DNA of 64,000 nt from Luteimicrobium sp049844995 (GCF_049844995.1 NZ_JBNCMC010000011.1:1-64000); one strand, 5' to 3'. Positions 34,138 through 42,597 are shown, counted from the first letter of the stretch. Numbers and translations are program-made. The notes: generated by a model not told the origin, from the letters alone.

Positions 34138-35364
34138 GTGGACTTCTTCAACGGGGGCTGGAACACGCTCGCGGCAGGGCTCGTCGGCCTGCTGGTGGGC
34201 GTGTCCTCCGTGCTCGCGTACTGGCTGAGCGAGCGCCAGCGCTCACGGTCCCGGTCCCGCACGACGGGCGCCGGCACGGACGGCGTCGCGTCCGGAGACG
34301 GGCTCGACGAGGGCCTGGTCCGCGTGCTCGCGGTCCTCCGGTCGGCGGCCGTCGTGCTGGACGACGAGGACCGCGTCGTCCGCGCCAGCCCGCCGGCGTA
34401 CGCGCTGGGGGTCGTGCGGGCGTCGGAGGTCGCGCACGCGGCGATCCGTGACCTCGTGGCCGCGGTGCGTCGCGACGGTGTGATCCGCGACGAGGAGCTC
34501 GAGCTGCCGCGCGGGCCGGTCGGCCGGGGGACCGTCGTCCTGCAGGTGCGCGTCGCGCAGGTGACGCCGCACCTCCTGCTCGTGCTGGCCGAGGACCGGA
34601 CGGAGGCCCGTCGCACCGAGGCGATCCGCCGCGACTTCGTCGTCAACGTGTCCCACGAGCTCAAGACGCCGGTGGGCGCCCTCGCGCTGCTCGCCGAGAC
34701 CGTGCAGGACGCCGCGGACGACCCGGAGGCGGTCCGGCGGTTCGCCGGGCGGATCGTGACCGAGTCGGAGCGGCTGTCCGCGCTCGTGCACGAGATCATC
34801 GAGCTGTCGCGGCTGCAGGCGGCCAGCGCGGCCCAGCAGGTCACCGTGGTGCCGGCTCGCGCCGTCGTCGACGAGGCCGCGGCCCGCGCACGCACCAACG
34901 CGCAGTCCAAGGGGATCCGGATCGCGGTCGGCGGCGATCTCGACGCCCGCCTCTACGGCGACCACGCCCTCCTCGTGACCGCGGTGCGGAACCTCCTCGA
35001 CAACGCCGTCGCGTACTCGGGCGACCACTCGCAGGTCGCGGTGGGCGTGCGGCAGGTCGACGACCTCGTCGAGATCGCCGTCGTCGACGAGGGCATCGGC
35101 ATCGCCCCCGCGGACCAGGAGCGCGTGTTCGAGCGGTTCTTCCGTGTGGACCCGGCGCGTTCGCGCGCGACCGGCGGGACCGGCCTCGGCCTGAGCATCG
35201 TCAAGCACGTCGCGGCCGACCACGGCGGCGACGTCACCGTATGGTCGGAGCCCGGGCACGGCGCGACGTTCACCCTGCGCATCCCTGCAGCCCCCGATGA
35301 CGTACCCCGGGCGAGGCCCGGCACGACCGACGACCGAACCGAGGAAGAGGAGGTGGATGCGTGA
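34138..35364 (+). CDS. senX3: Sensor histidine kinase SenX3
   Basis: 408-residue membrane kinase for phosphate limitation. One clear membrane helix at about 7-23 (TLAAGLVGLLVGVSSVLAYW) is followed by a PAS-like region and the HisKA phospho-acceptor VNVSHELKTPVGALALLAE. The ATP-binding domain has LLDNAVAYSGDH (N box), DEGIGIAP (G1), RFFRVDPARS (F) and GTGLGLSIVKHV (G2). Sensing is thought to go through PhoU and the Pst system. The stop overlaps regX3 (GTGA). The start is set by the leaderless hexamer. Confidence 0.96.
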   Translation: MDFFNGGWNTLAAGLVGLLVGVSSVLAYWLSERQRSRSRSRTTGAGTDGVASGDGLDEGLVRVLAVLRSAAVVLDDEDRVVRASPPAYALGVVRASEVAHAAIRDLVAAVRRDGVIRDEELELPRGPVGRGTVVLQVRVAQVTPHLLLVLAEDRTEARRTEAIRRDFVVNVSHELKTPVGALALLAETVQDAADDPEAVRRFAGRIVTESERLSALVHEIIELSRLQAASAAQQVTVVPARAVVDEAAARARTNAQSKGIRIAVGGDLDARLYGDHALLVTAVRNLLDNAVAYSGDHSQVAVGVRQVDDLVEIAVVDEGIGIAPADQERVFERFFRVDPARSRATGGTGLGLSIVKHVAADHGGDVTVWSEPGHGATFTLRIPAAPDDVPRARPGTTDDRTEEEEVDA

Positions 35365-36098
35365 CACGCATCCTCGTGGTGGAGGACGAGGAGTCCTACC
35401 GCGACCCGCTGACCTACCAGCTCGAGCGTGAGGGCTTCGACGTGGCTGCCGCCGCGACCGGCCCCGACGCGCTGACGACGTACGACGCGCTGGTGCCCGA
35501 GGGCGGCGTCGACCTCGTGCTGCTCGACCTCATGCTCCCTGGTCTCGACGGCACCGAGGTGTGCCGCGAGCTGCGCCGCCGCGGCGACGTCCCGGTCATC
35601 ATGCTGACCGCGAAGGACACCGAGATCGACAAGGTCGTCGGCCTGGAGCTCGGCGCGGACGACTACGTCACCAAGCCGTACTCGTTCCGGGAGCTCCTCG
35701 CGCGCATGCGGGCCGTGCTGCGCCGCCGCTCCGCCGCCCAGGCGGGCACCGGGGCCGGCGAGAGCGACAGCGACGGCGAGGCCGACGACGACGTGCTCGC
35801 CGCCGGGCCGGTGCGCATGGACGTGGACCGGCACACCGTGACCGTCGACGGCGAGGCCGTGTCGTTCCCCCTCAAGGAGTTCGAGCTCCTCGAGCTGCTG
35901 CTGCGGAATGCCGGACGCGTCCTGACGCGCGGCCAGCTCATCGACCGCGTGTGGGGAGCCGACTACGTCGGCGACACCAAGACCCTCGACGTCCACGTCA
36001 AGCGGGTGCGCGCCAAGGTCGAGCCCGACCCCGGCAACCCGAAGCACCTGCTGACGGTCCGGGGGCTGGGCTACCGGTTCGTCGACGACGAGGTCTGA
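35361..36098 (+). CDS. regX3: Response regulator RegX3 (PhoB/OmpR family)
   Basis: 245 residues. The receiver domain (ILVVEDEESYRDPL) has the phospho-acceptor aspartate at about 56 in LVLLDLMLPGLDG, and the switch residues in MLTAKDTEIDKVVGLELGADDYVTKP. The C-terminal winged helix (VSFPLKEFELLELLLRNAG, TLDVHVKRVRAKVE) binds direct repeats. An acidic linker of about 20 residues joins them. It probably acts on the PHO boxes at 34035-34067 and 37301-37344. Its last 28 bases overlap the convergent gene. Confidence 0.96.
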   Translation: MTRILVVEDEESYRDPLTYQLEREGFDVAAAATGPDALTTYDALVPEGGVDLVLLDLMLPGLDGTEVCRELRRRGDVPVIMLTAKDTEIDKVVGLELGADDYVTKPYSFRELLARMRAVLRRRSAAQAGTGAGESDSDGEADDDVLAAGPVRMDVDRHTVTVDGEAVSFPLKEFELLELLLRNAGRVLTRGQLIDRVWGADYVGDTKTLDVHVKRVRAKVEPDPGNPKHLLTVRGLGYRFVDDEV

Positions 36099-36733
36099 GG
36101 CCGCGTCGTCGACGTCGCCCCCGAGACGATCAGCTCGAGCTCCTGCGCCGCAGGGGTGTCCGTGTGCAGGGTCGCGGGACCGGTCGGGAAGGCGGCGGGG
36201 ATCCGGATCGTCGTGGTGAACGCACCGTCCTGGTCGGGGTGGACGGTGGCGAGCCGGGTCTCGTGCGAACCCGACACGAGCGTCAGCCGCACGGTGCGGT
36301 AGGCCGGCGGGTCGCGCTTCTGACCCGTGTCGTAGCAGTCGGTCACGAAGTACCTTCCGCTGACGGCGACCGTCTGGCCCGGCTGCACGACCTTCGCCTC
36401 GGTCGGCGGGGTGAGGTGGGCGCGCTCGTCCGGCGTTCCGTCGACGGCGATCATCGGTCCCACGCAGGAGGCGCTGCTACCGCCCTGGAGCCCGCGGAAG
36501 CTCGGCGCCGCGAGCACGGCGAAGGCGACGAGGACGACTGCTGCGGCGCTCAGCGCAGCCAGCGCGACGAGCCGGCGCCGCCGGCCGGCGCGGCGTCGCC
36601 GCAGCTCGTGCGGCCCGGGCGAGGCCGCCCGGGCGGGTTCTGCCGGCCCGGTGACCGTCGTGGGGGCGGGCCCGTCGACGTGGGCGCGCCAGGCGGCGCC
36701 CGTCGCGCGGAGCCGGTCGTCAGTCGTGGGCAT
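36071..36733 (-). CDS. Single-span membrane protein paired with an ECF sigma factor
   Basis: 220 residues. A basic cytoplasmic N-terminus (ELRRRRAGRRRRL) leads into a membrane helix at about 54-78 (VALAALSAAAVVLVAFAVLAA), followed by an external domain of about 140 residues with two cysteines (ASCVGP, VTDCYDTG). Layout and the 14-base overlap with the sigma gene suggest an anti-sigma or accessory regulator. The cytoplasmic part is short and lacks the HxxxCxxC zinc motif. The function is unproven. A good ribosome site (GGAGG) precedes the ATG. Confidence 0.65.
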   Translation of the reverse strand: MPTTDDRLRATGAAWRAHVDGPAPTTVTGPAEPARAASPGPHELRRRRAGRRRRLVALAALSAAAVVLVAFAVLAAPSFRGLQGGSSASCVGPMIAVDGTPDERAHLTPPTEAKVVQPGQTVAVSGRYFVTDCYDTGQKRDPPAYRTVRLTLVSGSHETRLATVHPDQDGAFTTTIRIPAAFPTGPATLHTDTPAAQELELIVSGATSTTRPQTSSSTNR

Positions 36734-37214
36734 AGCTGCCTCCGAGGGTGCGTTCGAGCGCGGCTCGGGCGTCGTGCAGCGTGGACTTCACGGTGCCCTC
36801 GGCGCACCCCAGGAGCGTCGCGACGTCGCTGACCGGAAGGTCGACGTAGTAGTGCAGGACGACCGCCGCCCGCTGCCGCGGCGCGAGCCGGGCGACCGCA
36901 CGGCCGAGGTCCGTGGACTCCGGGCCGGCGCCGGGCGCGGTCAGCGCGTCGGAGTGGAGCTCGTCCCAGACGGGGCCGGGCCGTCGCCAGCGCTGCCGTG
37001 CCCGGTCGGCCACGATCGCGAGCAGCCACGGGCGGACGGCCCCGCGCGCGGGGTCGAACGTGCGCCGCTTGAGCCAGGCGCGTTCCGCGGCGTCCTGGAC
37101 GACGTCGTCGGCGTCACCGGGTCCGACGAGCACGTAGGCCAGGCGCCGCATCGCGGGGCGCTGCTCCACGAGCGCCGCGGCGACGTCGTCGTCGGTACGG
37201 GCCGCGCTTCTCAC
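36720..37214 (-). CDS. ECF-type RNA polymerase sigma factor
   Basis: 164 residues. Region 2: LAYVLVGPGDADDVVQDAAERAW followed by GAVRPWLLAIVADRARQRWR. Region 4: LAPRQRAAVVLHYYVDLPVSDVATLLGCAEGTVKSTLHDARAAL. It resembles the SigE-type ECF group of actinobacteria. The GTG start has AGGAGG six bases upstream. It sits between regX3 and pstS, transcribed away from pstS, and overlaps its membrane partner. The target promoters are unknown. Confidence 0.9.
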   Translation of the reverse strand: MRSAARTDDDVAAALVEQRPAMRRLAYVLVGPGDADDVVQDAAERAWLKRRTFDPARGAVRPWLLAIVADRARQRWRRPGPVWDELHSDALTAPGAGPESTDLGRAVARLAPRQRAAVVLHYYVDLPVSDVATLLGCAEGTVKSTLHDARAALERTLGGSYAHD

Positions 37215-37300
37215 GCAGGTCCTCCTGTCGGTGCGGGCGTGGGTGTTCCGTCATGAGTTGTACGGCCTGCACCGCTCGCCGGGTTGGGTCCGTGCCCAGT

Positions 37301-37344
37301 GTTCACCCCTCGTTCATCCTGGCTGCGCCGCGCGGTCATCCGTC
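37301..37344 (+). promoter_or_regulatory. PHO-box array upstream of pstS
   Basis: Four 11-base units in phase: GTTCACCCCTC (37301), GTTCATCCTGG (37312), a weak CTGCGCCGCGC (37323) and GGTCATCCGTC (37334). The last lies 5 bases before a TACCGT -10 (37350-37355). The array replaces a normal -35, as expected when the regulator recruits polymerase. Confidence 0.82.
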
Positions 37345-37414
37345 GTCCCTACCGTCTGGGTTGTCGCCGGCGTTCGCCGTCGACGCATCACCGTGGAACA
37401 GGATGGAACGACAC

Positions 37415-38533
37415 GTGAACCTCAGCCGACTCACCCGCGTGGGCTCAGCCGTTGCGATCGGCGCGCTCGCCCTCAGCCTTGCCGCGTGCGGTTCCGACGA
37501 CGCCACGGGGAACGGCTCCGGCACCAGCACCGACGGCGCGAGCGCCGGGGGCAGCCTGAGCGGGGAGCTCAACGGTGCGGGCTCGTCCGCCCAGGGCAGC
37601 GCGATGGACGCCTGGCGCTCCGGCTTCCAGTCCGCCAACACCGGCGTGACCGTGAACTACGACCCGATCGGCTCGGGCGACGGCCGCAAGCAGTTCCTGA
37701 GCGGGGCGGTCCAGTACGCCGGCTCGGACGCCTACCTCAAGGACGACGAGATCGCGCAGGCGAAGACCACCTGCCAGAACGGCGACGTCGTCGAGCTGCC
37801 CGTCTACATCAGCCCGATCGCGATCGCCTTCAACCTCAAGGGCGTCGACTCGCTGAACCTCGACGGCCCGACGGTCGGCAAGATCTTCAACGGCAAGATC
37901 ACCAAGTGGAACGACGCCGCGATCGCGAAGCTGAACCCGGGCGTCAAGCTCCCGAGCACGGCGATCACGCCGGTGCACCGGTCGGACGACTCGGGCACGA
38001 CGCAGAACTTCACCGAGTGGGTCAAGGCGAACGCGGGCGCCGCGTGGCCGTACGACGCCGCGCAGACCTTCCCGGTCAAGGGTGGCCAGTCCGCGCAGGG
38101 CACCTCGGGCGTCGTCCAGACGATCAAGGGTGGCGAGGGGACCGTCGGCTACATCGACTCCTCGCAGGTCGGTGACCTCGGCTCCGCCAAGATCAAGGTC
38201 GGCGACTCGTTCGTGGCGCACTCGGCCGACGCGGCCGCCGCCGCGGTGAGCCAGTCGAAGGTCGTCTCGGGCCGCGCGACGTCGGACATCGCGATCGACA
38301 TCGACCGCACGCTGACCGACTCGTCGACGTACCCGCTGGTGCTCGTCTCGTACGACATCGCGTGCACGACCTACAAGGACGCCAACACGGCCGCACTGGT
38401 CAAGGGCTTCCTCAGCTACGCGATCAGCGACGCCGGCCAGCAGGCCGCGGCCTCGGCCGCCGGTTCCGCGCCGCTCTCGTCGGACCTGACCACCAAGGCT
38501 CAGGCCGCGGTCGACGCGATCAAGGCCGGCTGA
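37415..38533 (+). CDS. pstS: Phosphate ABC transporter substrate-binding lipoprotein
   Basis: About 372 residues. A lipoprotein signal with lipobox LAAC (GALALSLAACGSDD) anchors it outside the membrane. After a Ser/Gly/Thr linker comes the phosphate-binding domain: LNGAGSSAQGSAMDAW, YAGSDAYL, IAFNLKGVDSLNL, ITPVHRSDDSGTTQNFTEW and GGEGTVGYIDSSQ. It captures phosphate for PstCAB. The GTG at 37415 is preferred (VNLSRLTRVGS); the ATG at 37403 is an alternative adding four residues. It is driven by the PHO-box promoter. Confidence 0.95.
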   Translation: MNLSRLTRVGSAVAIGALALSLAACGSDDATGNGSGTSTDGASAGGSLSGELNGAGSSAQGSAMDAWRSGFQSANTGVTVNYDPIGSGDGRKQFLSGAVQYAGSDAYLKDDEIAQAKTTCQNGDVVELPVYISPIAIAFNLKGVDSLNLDGPTVGKIFNGKITKWNDAAIAKLNPGVKLPSTAITPVHRSDDSGTTQNFTEWVKANAGAAWPYDAAQTFPVKGGQSAQGTSGVVQTIKGGEGTVGYIDSSQVGDLGSAKIKVGDSFVAHSADAAAAAVSQSKVVSGRATSDIAIDIDRTLTDSSTYPLVLVSYDIACTTYKDANTAALVKGFLSYAISDAGQQAAASAAGSAPLSSDLTTKAQAAVDAIKAG

Positions 38534-38555
38534 CCGGTCAGGACGACGTGGTGAC

Positions 38556-38600
38556 CGGTGCCGGTGGGCGGGGCGTGATGCGCTCCTCCCGCCGGCACCG
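38556..38600 (+). terminator. Hairpin between pstS and pstC
   Basis: 13-bp stem (one G-U pair) around a 19-base loop, 23 bases after the pstS stop. A partial terminator or mRNA-stabilising hairpin here would give more PstS than channel subunits, as is known for binding-protein operons. Confidence 0.6.
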
Positions 38601-38650
38601 CCTCGCCCCCCACGGGGCACGGCGCGGACCACGATGACGAAGGAGACGGT

Positions 38651-39670
38651 GTGACCACCACGACCGCCGACGCCCGGGACACCAGCCCGGCGCCGTCGAA
38701 CGGGCCCGACCGGCCGCGGCCGCCGCGCCGCCGCACGCGCGCGGCCGACCGCGGTCTCAACCGGGCGTTCCGCTATCTGGCGACGAGCGCGGGGACGATC
38801 ATCCTGATCGCGCTCGCGGCGGTCGCGGGCTTCCTGCTCTGGCAGGCCTGGCCGGCGCTGACGTCGAGCGGCTCGGAGATCGCGTCGAAGGTGAGCTTCT
38901 TCCAGGGACAGGGCTCCCTGGCGTCGTACCTCGGCCCGCTGATCTTCGGGACGCTCCTGTCGGCGGCGGTCGCGCTGGCGGTGGCGACGCCGCTCGCCAT
39001 CGGGATCGCGCTCTTCACCTCGCACTACGCGCCGCGTCGGCTGGCGTCGGCCCTGGGCTGGGTGATCGACCTGCTCGCGGCGATCCCGTCGGTCGTCTAC
39101 GGCCTGTGGGGCGCGCTCGTCCTCGCCCCCGCGATCCAGCCCGTGTGGCAGTGGGTCTCGAACGTGCTCGGCTGGATCCCGCTGTTCAAGGGGCCGGCGG
39201 CCGACCCGGCCCGCGTCCTGATGACCGTCTCGCTCGTGCTCGCGGTGATGATCCTGCCGATCATCACCGCCGTGTCGCGCGAGGTCTTCCTCCAGACGCC
39301 GAAGCTCCACGAGGAGGCGGCGCTCGCGCTCGGCGCGACCCGGTGGGAGATGATCCGCACCGCCGTCCTGCCGTTCGGCCGCTCGGGCGTCGTCTCCGCG
39401 GCGATGCTGGGCCTGGGCCGCGCGCTCGGCGAGACCATGGCCGTGGTCATGATCCTGTCGCCGGGGCTCACGTACTCGTTCGCACTGCTCCTCGCGGGCA
39501 AGCAGCAGACCATCGCCGCGAACATCGCGCTCAACTACCCCGAGGCGAACTCGCTCGGTATGAGCACCCTGATGGCCACGGGCCTCGCGCTGTTCGTCAT
39601 CACGATGGTCGTCAACATGGCGTCGCGCTGGGTCGTCGGCCGTCGCAAGGAATTCTCGGGAGCGAACTGA
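38651..39670 (+). CDS. pstC: Phosphate ABC transporter permease PstC
   Basis: 339 residues. Six or more membrane helices start at about 44 (TIILIALAAVAGFLLWQAW). The ABC permease coupling loop (EEAALALGATRWEMIRTAV) contacts PstB. SVVYGLWGALVLAP and IGIALFTSHYAPRRLA are family-typical. The N-terminal 40 residues are cytoplasmic and basic. The GTG has a strong GAAGGAGA site. Confidence 0.95.
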   Translation: MTTTTADARDTSPAPSNGPDRPRPPRRRTRAADRGLNRAFRYLATSAGTIILIALAAVAGFLLWQAWPALTSSGSEIASKVSFFQGQGSLASYLGPLIFGTLLSAAVALAVATPLAIGIALFTSHYAPRRLASALGWVIDLLAAIPSVVYGLWGALVLAPAIQPVWQWVSNVLGWIPLFKGPAADPARVLMTVSLVLAVMILPIITAVSREVFLQTPKLHEEAALALGATRWEMIRTAVLPFGRSGVVSAAMLGLGRALGETMAVVMILSPGLTYSFALLLAGKQQTIAANIALNYPEANSLGMSTLMATGLALFVITMVVNMASRWVVGRRKEFSGAN

Positions 39671-39671
39671 G

Positions 39672-40646
39672 ATGGCCGTGATCCCCTCCACCCTCGACGG
39701 CGCCTCGCGGCCCCCGCGCGGCGACGACGTCCGTGCGCTGCTGCGCACGTCGGACGCGCGCCGCCGGCGCAAGGACCGGCTCATGACGGTGCTCGTGAGC
39801 ACCGCGTTCGTGGTCGCCCTCGTGCCGCTCGTCTGGCTGCTGTGGACCGTGGTCGGCCGTGGCATCGGCCGGCTCGACCCCTACTTCCTGATGCACTCGA
39901 TGCGCGGCGTGTTCGGCGGCATGGACGCGGGCGGCATCTACCACGCGATCGTCGGCACCGTCTGGGTGACCGTCGGTGCTGCCGTGATCTCCGTGCCGAT
40001 CGGCATCCTGACCGCGATCTTCCTGGTGGAGTACGGCGCCGGTGGCCGGCTGGCCCGGGCGGTGACGTTCTTCGTGGACGTCATGACGGGCATCCCGTCG
40101 ATCGTCGCCGGCCTGTTCGCGTACGCGCTGTTCTCGCTGTTCCTCGGCCCGGGCGCGCACTTCGGCGCGATGGGTGCCGTCGCGCTGAGCGTGCTGATGA
40201 TCCCGGTCGTCGTGCGGTCGACCGAGGAGATGCTCAAGCTCGTCCCGAACGAGCTCCGCGAGGCCGCGTACGCGCTGGGCATCCCGAAGTGGCTGACCAT
40301 CGTCAAGGTCGTGCTCCGCACGGCGGTCGCGGGCATCACGACGGGCGTCATGCTCGCCGTGTCCCGCGTCGTCGGCGAGACCGCGCCGCTGCTCCTCACG
40401 GTGGGCGTGATCGACTCGATCAACTTCAACCCCTTCGAGGGCCGCATGATGACGCTGCCGGTCTACGTGTACCGGCAGTTCACGTCGGGCACGGTGCCGT
40501 GCAACAACCCCAACGTCACCTGCATCCCGACGATCAACTACGACCGGGCCTGGGCGGCCGCGCTGACGCTGATCCTCATCGTCATGCTCCTCAACCTGCT
40601 CGCGCGGCTCGTGTCCCGGCTCTTCGCCCCGAAGCTGCGGTCATGA
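39672..40646 (+). CDS. pstA: Phosphate ABC transporter permease PstA
   Basis: 324 residues. Six helices from about 40 (LVSTAFVVALVPLVWLLWTV). The coupling loop is ELREAAYALGIPKWLTIVKVV, and MTGIPSIVAGLFAYALF is typical. Its start is one base after the pstC stop, and its stop overlaps an in-frame upstream pstB ATG (ATGA at 40643). It forms the channel with PstC. Confidence 0.95.
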   Translation: MAVIPSTLDGASRPPRGDDVRALLRTSDARRRRKDRLMTVLVSTAFVVALVPLVWLLWTVVGRGIGRLDPYFLMHSMRGVFGGMDAGGIYHAIVGTVWVTVGAAVISVPIGILTAIFLVEYGAGGRLARAVTFFVDVMTGIPSIVAGLFAYALFSLFLGPGAHFGAMGAVALSVLMIPVVVRSTEEMLKLVPNELREAAYALGIPKWLTIVKVVLRTAVAGITTGVMLAVSRVVGETAPLLLTVGVIDSINFNPFEGRMMTLPVYVYRQFTSGTVPCNNPNVTCIPTINYDRAWAAALTLILIVMLLNLLARLVSRLFAPKLRS

Positions 40647-40756
40647 GCGCGCACGACGGCGGCGCTCGCCCGGCATCGACGCCGGTGCGCCCGCCGGCCG
40701 AGACCCCGAAGCCCGACACCCCGAAGCACGACTCACCGAAGAAGGACGACCCCGCG

Positions 40757-41536
40757 ATGGCACAGCGCATCGACGTCAAGGACCTCAACATCTACTACGG
40801 CGACTTCCTGGCCGTCGAGGGCGTCACGATGACGATCGAGCCCCGCTCGGTCACGGCGTTCATCGGCCCGTCCGGCTGCGGCAAGTCGACGTTCCTGCGC
40901 ACGCTCAACCGCATGCACGAGGTCATTCCGGGCGCGTCCGTCCACGGCAGCGTCGAGATGGAGGGCGTCGACCTCTACGGCGCGGACATCGACCCGGTCG
41001 CGGTGCGCCGCCAGATCGGCATGGTGTTCCAGCGCCCCAACCCGTTCCCGACCATGTCGATCGCGGAGAACGTGCTCGCAGGCGTCCGGCTCCTGAACAA
41101 GAAGATCTCCAAGTCCGACGCCGCGGACCTCGTCGAGCAGTCGCTGACGAGCGCGAACCTGTGGAACGAGGTCAAGGACCGGCTCCAGAAGCCGGGCGCC
41201 GGGCTCTCGGGCGGTCAGCAGCAGCGTCTCTGCATCGCCCGCGCCATCGCGGTCCGACCGCAGGTGCTCCTCATGGACGAGCCCTGCTCGGCCCTTGACC
41301 CGATCTCGACGCTCGCGATCGAGGACCTGGTGACGGAGCTGAAGAAGGACTACACGATCGTCATCGTCACGCACAACATGCAGCAGGCCGCCCGCGTGAG
41401 CGACCGGACGGGGTTCTTCAACATCGCGGGTACCGGCAGCCCCGGCAAGCTCATCGAGATGGACGACACGGGGACCATGTTCTCGACGCCCAAGGAGAAG
41501 TCCACCGAGGACTACATCTCCGGCCGCTTCGGGTGA
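40757..41536 (+). CDS. pstB: Phosphate ABC transporter ATP-binding protein PstB
   Basis: 259 residues from the ATG at 40757, the usual family length. Walker A GPSGCGKST, Q-loop MVFQRPNPFP, signature LSGGQQQRLCIARA, Walker B VLLMDEPCSALDP and switch histidine IVTHNMQQAARV are all present. An in-frame ATG at 40643, overlapping the pstA stop, would add a 38-residue Pro/Lys-rich extension. A GAAGAAGGA ribosome site before 40757 supports the short form. Both may be made. It drives phosphate import and signals to SenX3 via PhoU. Confidence 0.94.
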   Translation: MAQRIDVKDLNIYYGDFLAVEGVTMTIEPRSVTAFIGPSGCGKSTFLRTLNRMHEVIPGASVHGSVEMEGVDLYGADIDPVAVRRQIGMVFQRPNPFPTMSIAENVLAGVRLLNKKISKSDAADLVEQSLTSANLWNEVKDRLQKPGAGLSGGQQQRLCIARAIAVRPQVLLMDEPCSALDPISTLAIEDLVTELKKDYTIVIVTHNMQQAARVSDRTGFFNIAGTGSPGKLIEMDDTGTMFSTPKEKSTEDYISGRFG

Positions 41537-41562
41537 GCCGTCCGCGTCGGCCGTGATGCCCT

Positions 41563-41600
41563 GTTCGCCGACGGTGACGCCGCGTTCGCCGACGGTGACG
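41563..41600 (+). repeat. 21-base-period tandem repeat, same core as in tilS
   Basis: GTTCGCCGACGGTGACG occurs at 41563-41579 and 41584-41600. A degenerate copy may precede at 41542. The identical 17-mer is at 12060-12076 in tilS with the same 21-base period. Confidence 0.7.
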
Positions 41601-41780
41601 TAGGCGGTCGTGGTTCCGTCCGCGGGTGGGTTCGGACAGGCGGTTCGGACTGCGTCGCCTTCAGGCCCCGGGGGGCCTTCTGGCTCCTTGACGTCCTTCA
41701 CCACCTGCCCGAACCCGCCCGCTCGGGTCGCAAGCTCGCCACCGTAGCCGGGCTGCGCCGTCGTCGTCGAGCATGCGGAC

Positions 41781-41840
41781 AGCCACCACCCGAGCCGCCG
41801 ACCATGCGATAAGCCACCACCCGGGTCACCGACCATGCGA
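41781..41840 (+). repeat. Tandem 29-base units, period 31
   Basis: Units at 41781-41809 and 41812-41840 agree at 26 of 29 positions. Both contain AGCCACCACCCG and end in CGACCATGCGA. GCATGGTCGGC at 41877-41887 is an inverted partial copy. Confidence 0.65.
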
Positions 41841-41963
41841 GCACGCACATGTTCGACGCTGAGAAGGGGTCTGCGCGCATGGTCGGCGCGGAGGACGACG
41901 GCCGAGCGCGTGCGCGCCACACTGCCGGACCGCCCGCCCCAGCCGAAGACCGCAGGCGCTACC

Positions 41964-42551
41964 TCAGACAGTCGAGGCGTCGGCCGGATCGGTGGAGGAG
42001 ACCGCGGGCGACGGCGTCGGGCGCAGGCGGTCCACGTAGGACCGGCTGACCTTCTGGGGGAGCAGCAGGACGCACTGGACCAGTCGGTCGCCGTCCATGT
42101 TCCAGCCGTCCTCGGTGGGGACGTAGTCCGTGTAGTCGAGCGACGTGGCGTCCTCGTACGCGAGGCCGGTGAGGGCGGTGAACTGCGTGTCGCAGTAGTC
42201 GTCGGCCTGGTCGCCGACGGCGTCGTCGCCGGGGAACTCGCCGGCGGGCAGCATCGTCTCGGCGTAGATCTCGGCGTCGTGCGGGTCGGAGCACGGGGTC
42301 ACGGGCACGGAGTCGACCTCGGTGGACGCCGTGGCGGTCGAGTCGAAGTCGCCTCGCTCCGCGAGCAGGCAGTCGCCCACGTGCAACGAGTAGACGTCGG
42401 CCTCGCCCGCGGCGGTGATCTGTCCCTGTGGGTGGTCGCGCGAGGCGTCAGGCGGGCCGGAGACGATCCCGCATCCCGCGGTCGCCGCGGCCAGGGCGAG
42501 CGCGACGAGACCGAGCGCGAGCCTGCGTGCTCGCGCCGGCGACGTCGTCAT
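41964..42551 (-). CDS. Septum-formation-family lipoprotein
   Basis: 195 residues. A signal peptide with lipobox TAGC (ALGLVALALAAATAGCG) implies a surface lipoprotein. The domain resembles the Septum_form family (LHVGDCLLAERG, PVTPCSDPHDAEIYAETMLP, YCDTQFTALTG, LVQCVLLLPQ) with four conserved cysteines, likely two disulfides. The family name comes from a weak link to septation; the true role is unknown. It lies 46 bases after the lpqE-like gene on the same strand. Confidence 0.75.
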   Translation of the reverse strand: MTTSPARARRLALGLVALALAAATAGCGIVSGPPDASRDHPQGQITAAGEADVYSLHVGDCLLAERGDFDSTATASTEVDSVPVTPCSDPHDAEIYAETMLPAGEFPGDDAVGDQADDYCDTQFTALTGLAYEDATSLDYTDYVPTEDGWNMDGDRLVQCVLLLPQKVSRSYVDRLRPTPSPAVSSTDPADASTV

Positions 42552-42597
42552 CAGGAGGCCAGGAAGGCGTGCGGCGCAGGGGGCGAACCGGTGCGGC

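Larger units (their letters stand above)
41537..41963. other. 427-base repeat-rich spacer after pstB
   Basis: No convincing gene. It holds the 21-base-period repeat (41563-41600), a short GC hairpin AGGCCCC/GGGGCCT (41663-41678), and two near-identical 29-base units (41781-41840) with an inverted partial copy near 41876-41887. Confidence 0.6.

Noticed and set aside
41563..41600. CRISPR-like array
   Set aside because: Only two clear units with a 4-base spacing and no unique spacers; no cas genes in the window.
41698..41922. Minus-strand ORF across the pstB spacer
   Set aside because: It runs through the 29-base repeats and has no start signal or family resemblance; more likely a repeat read as protein.
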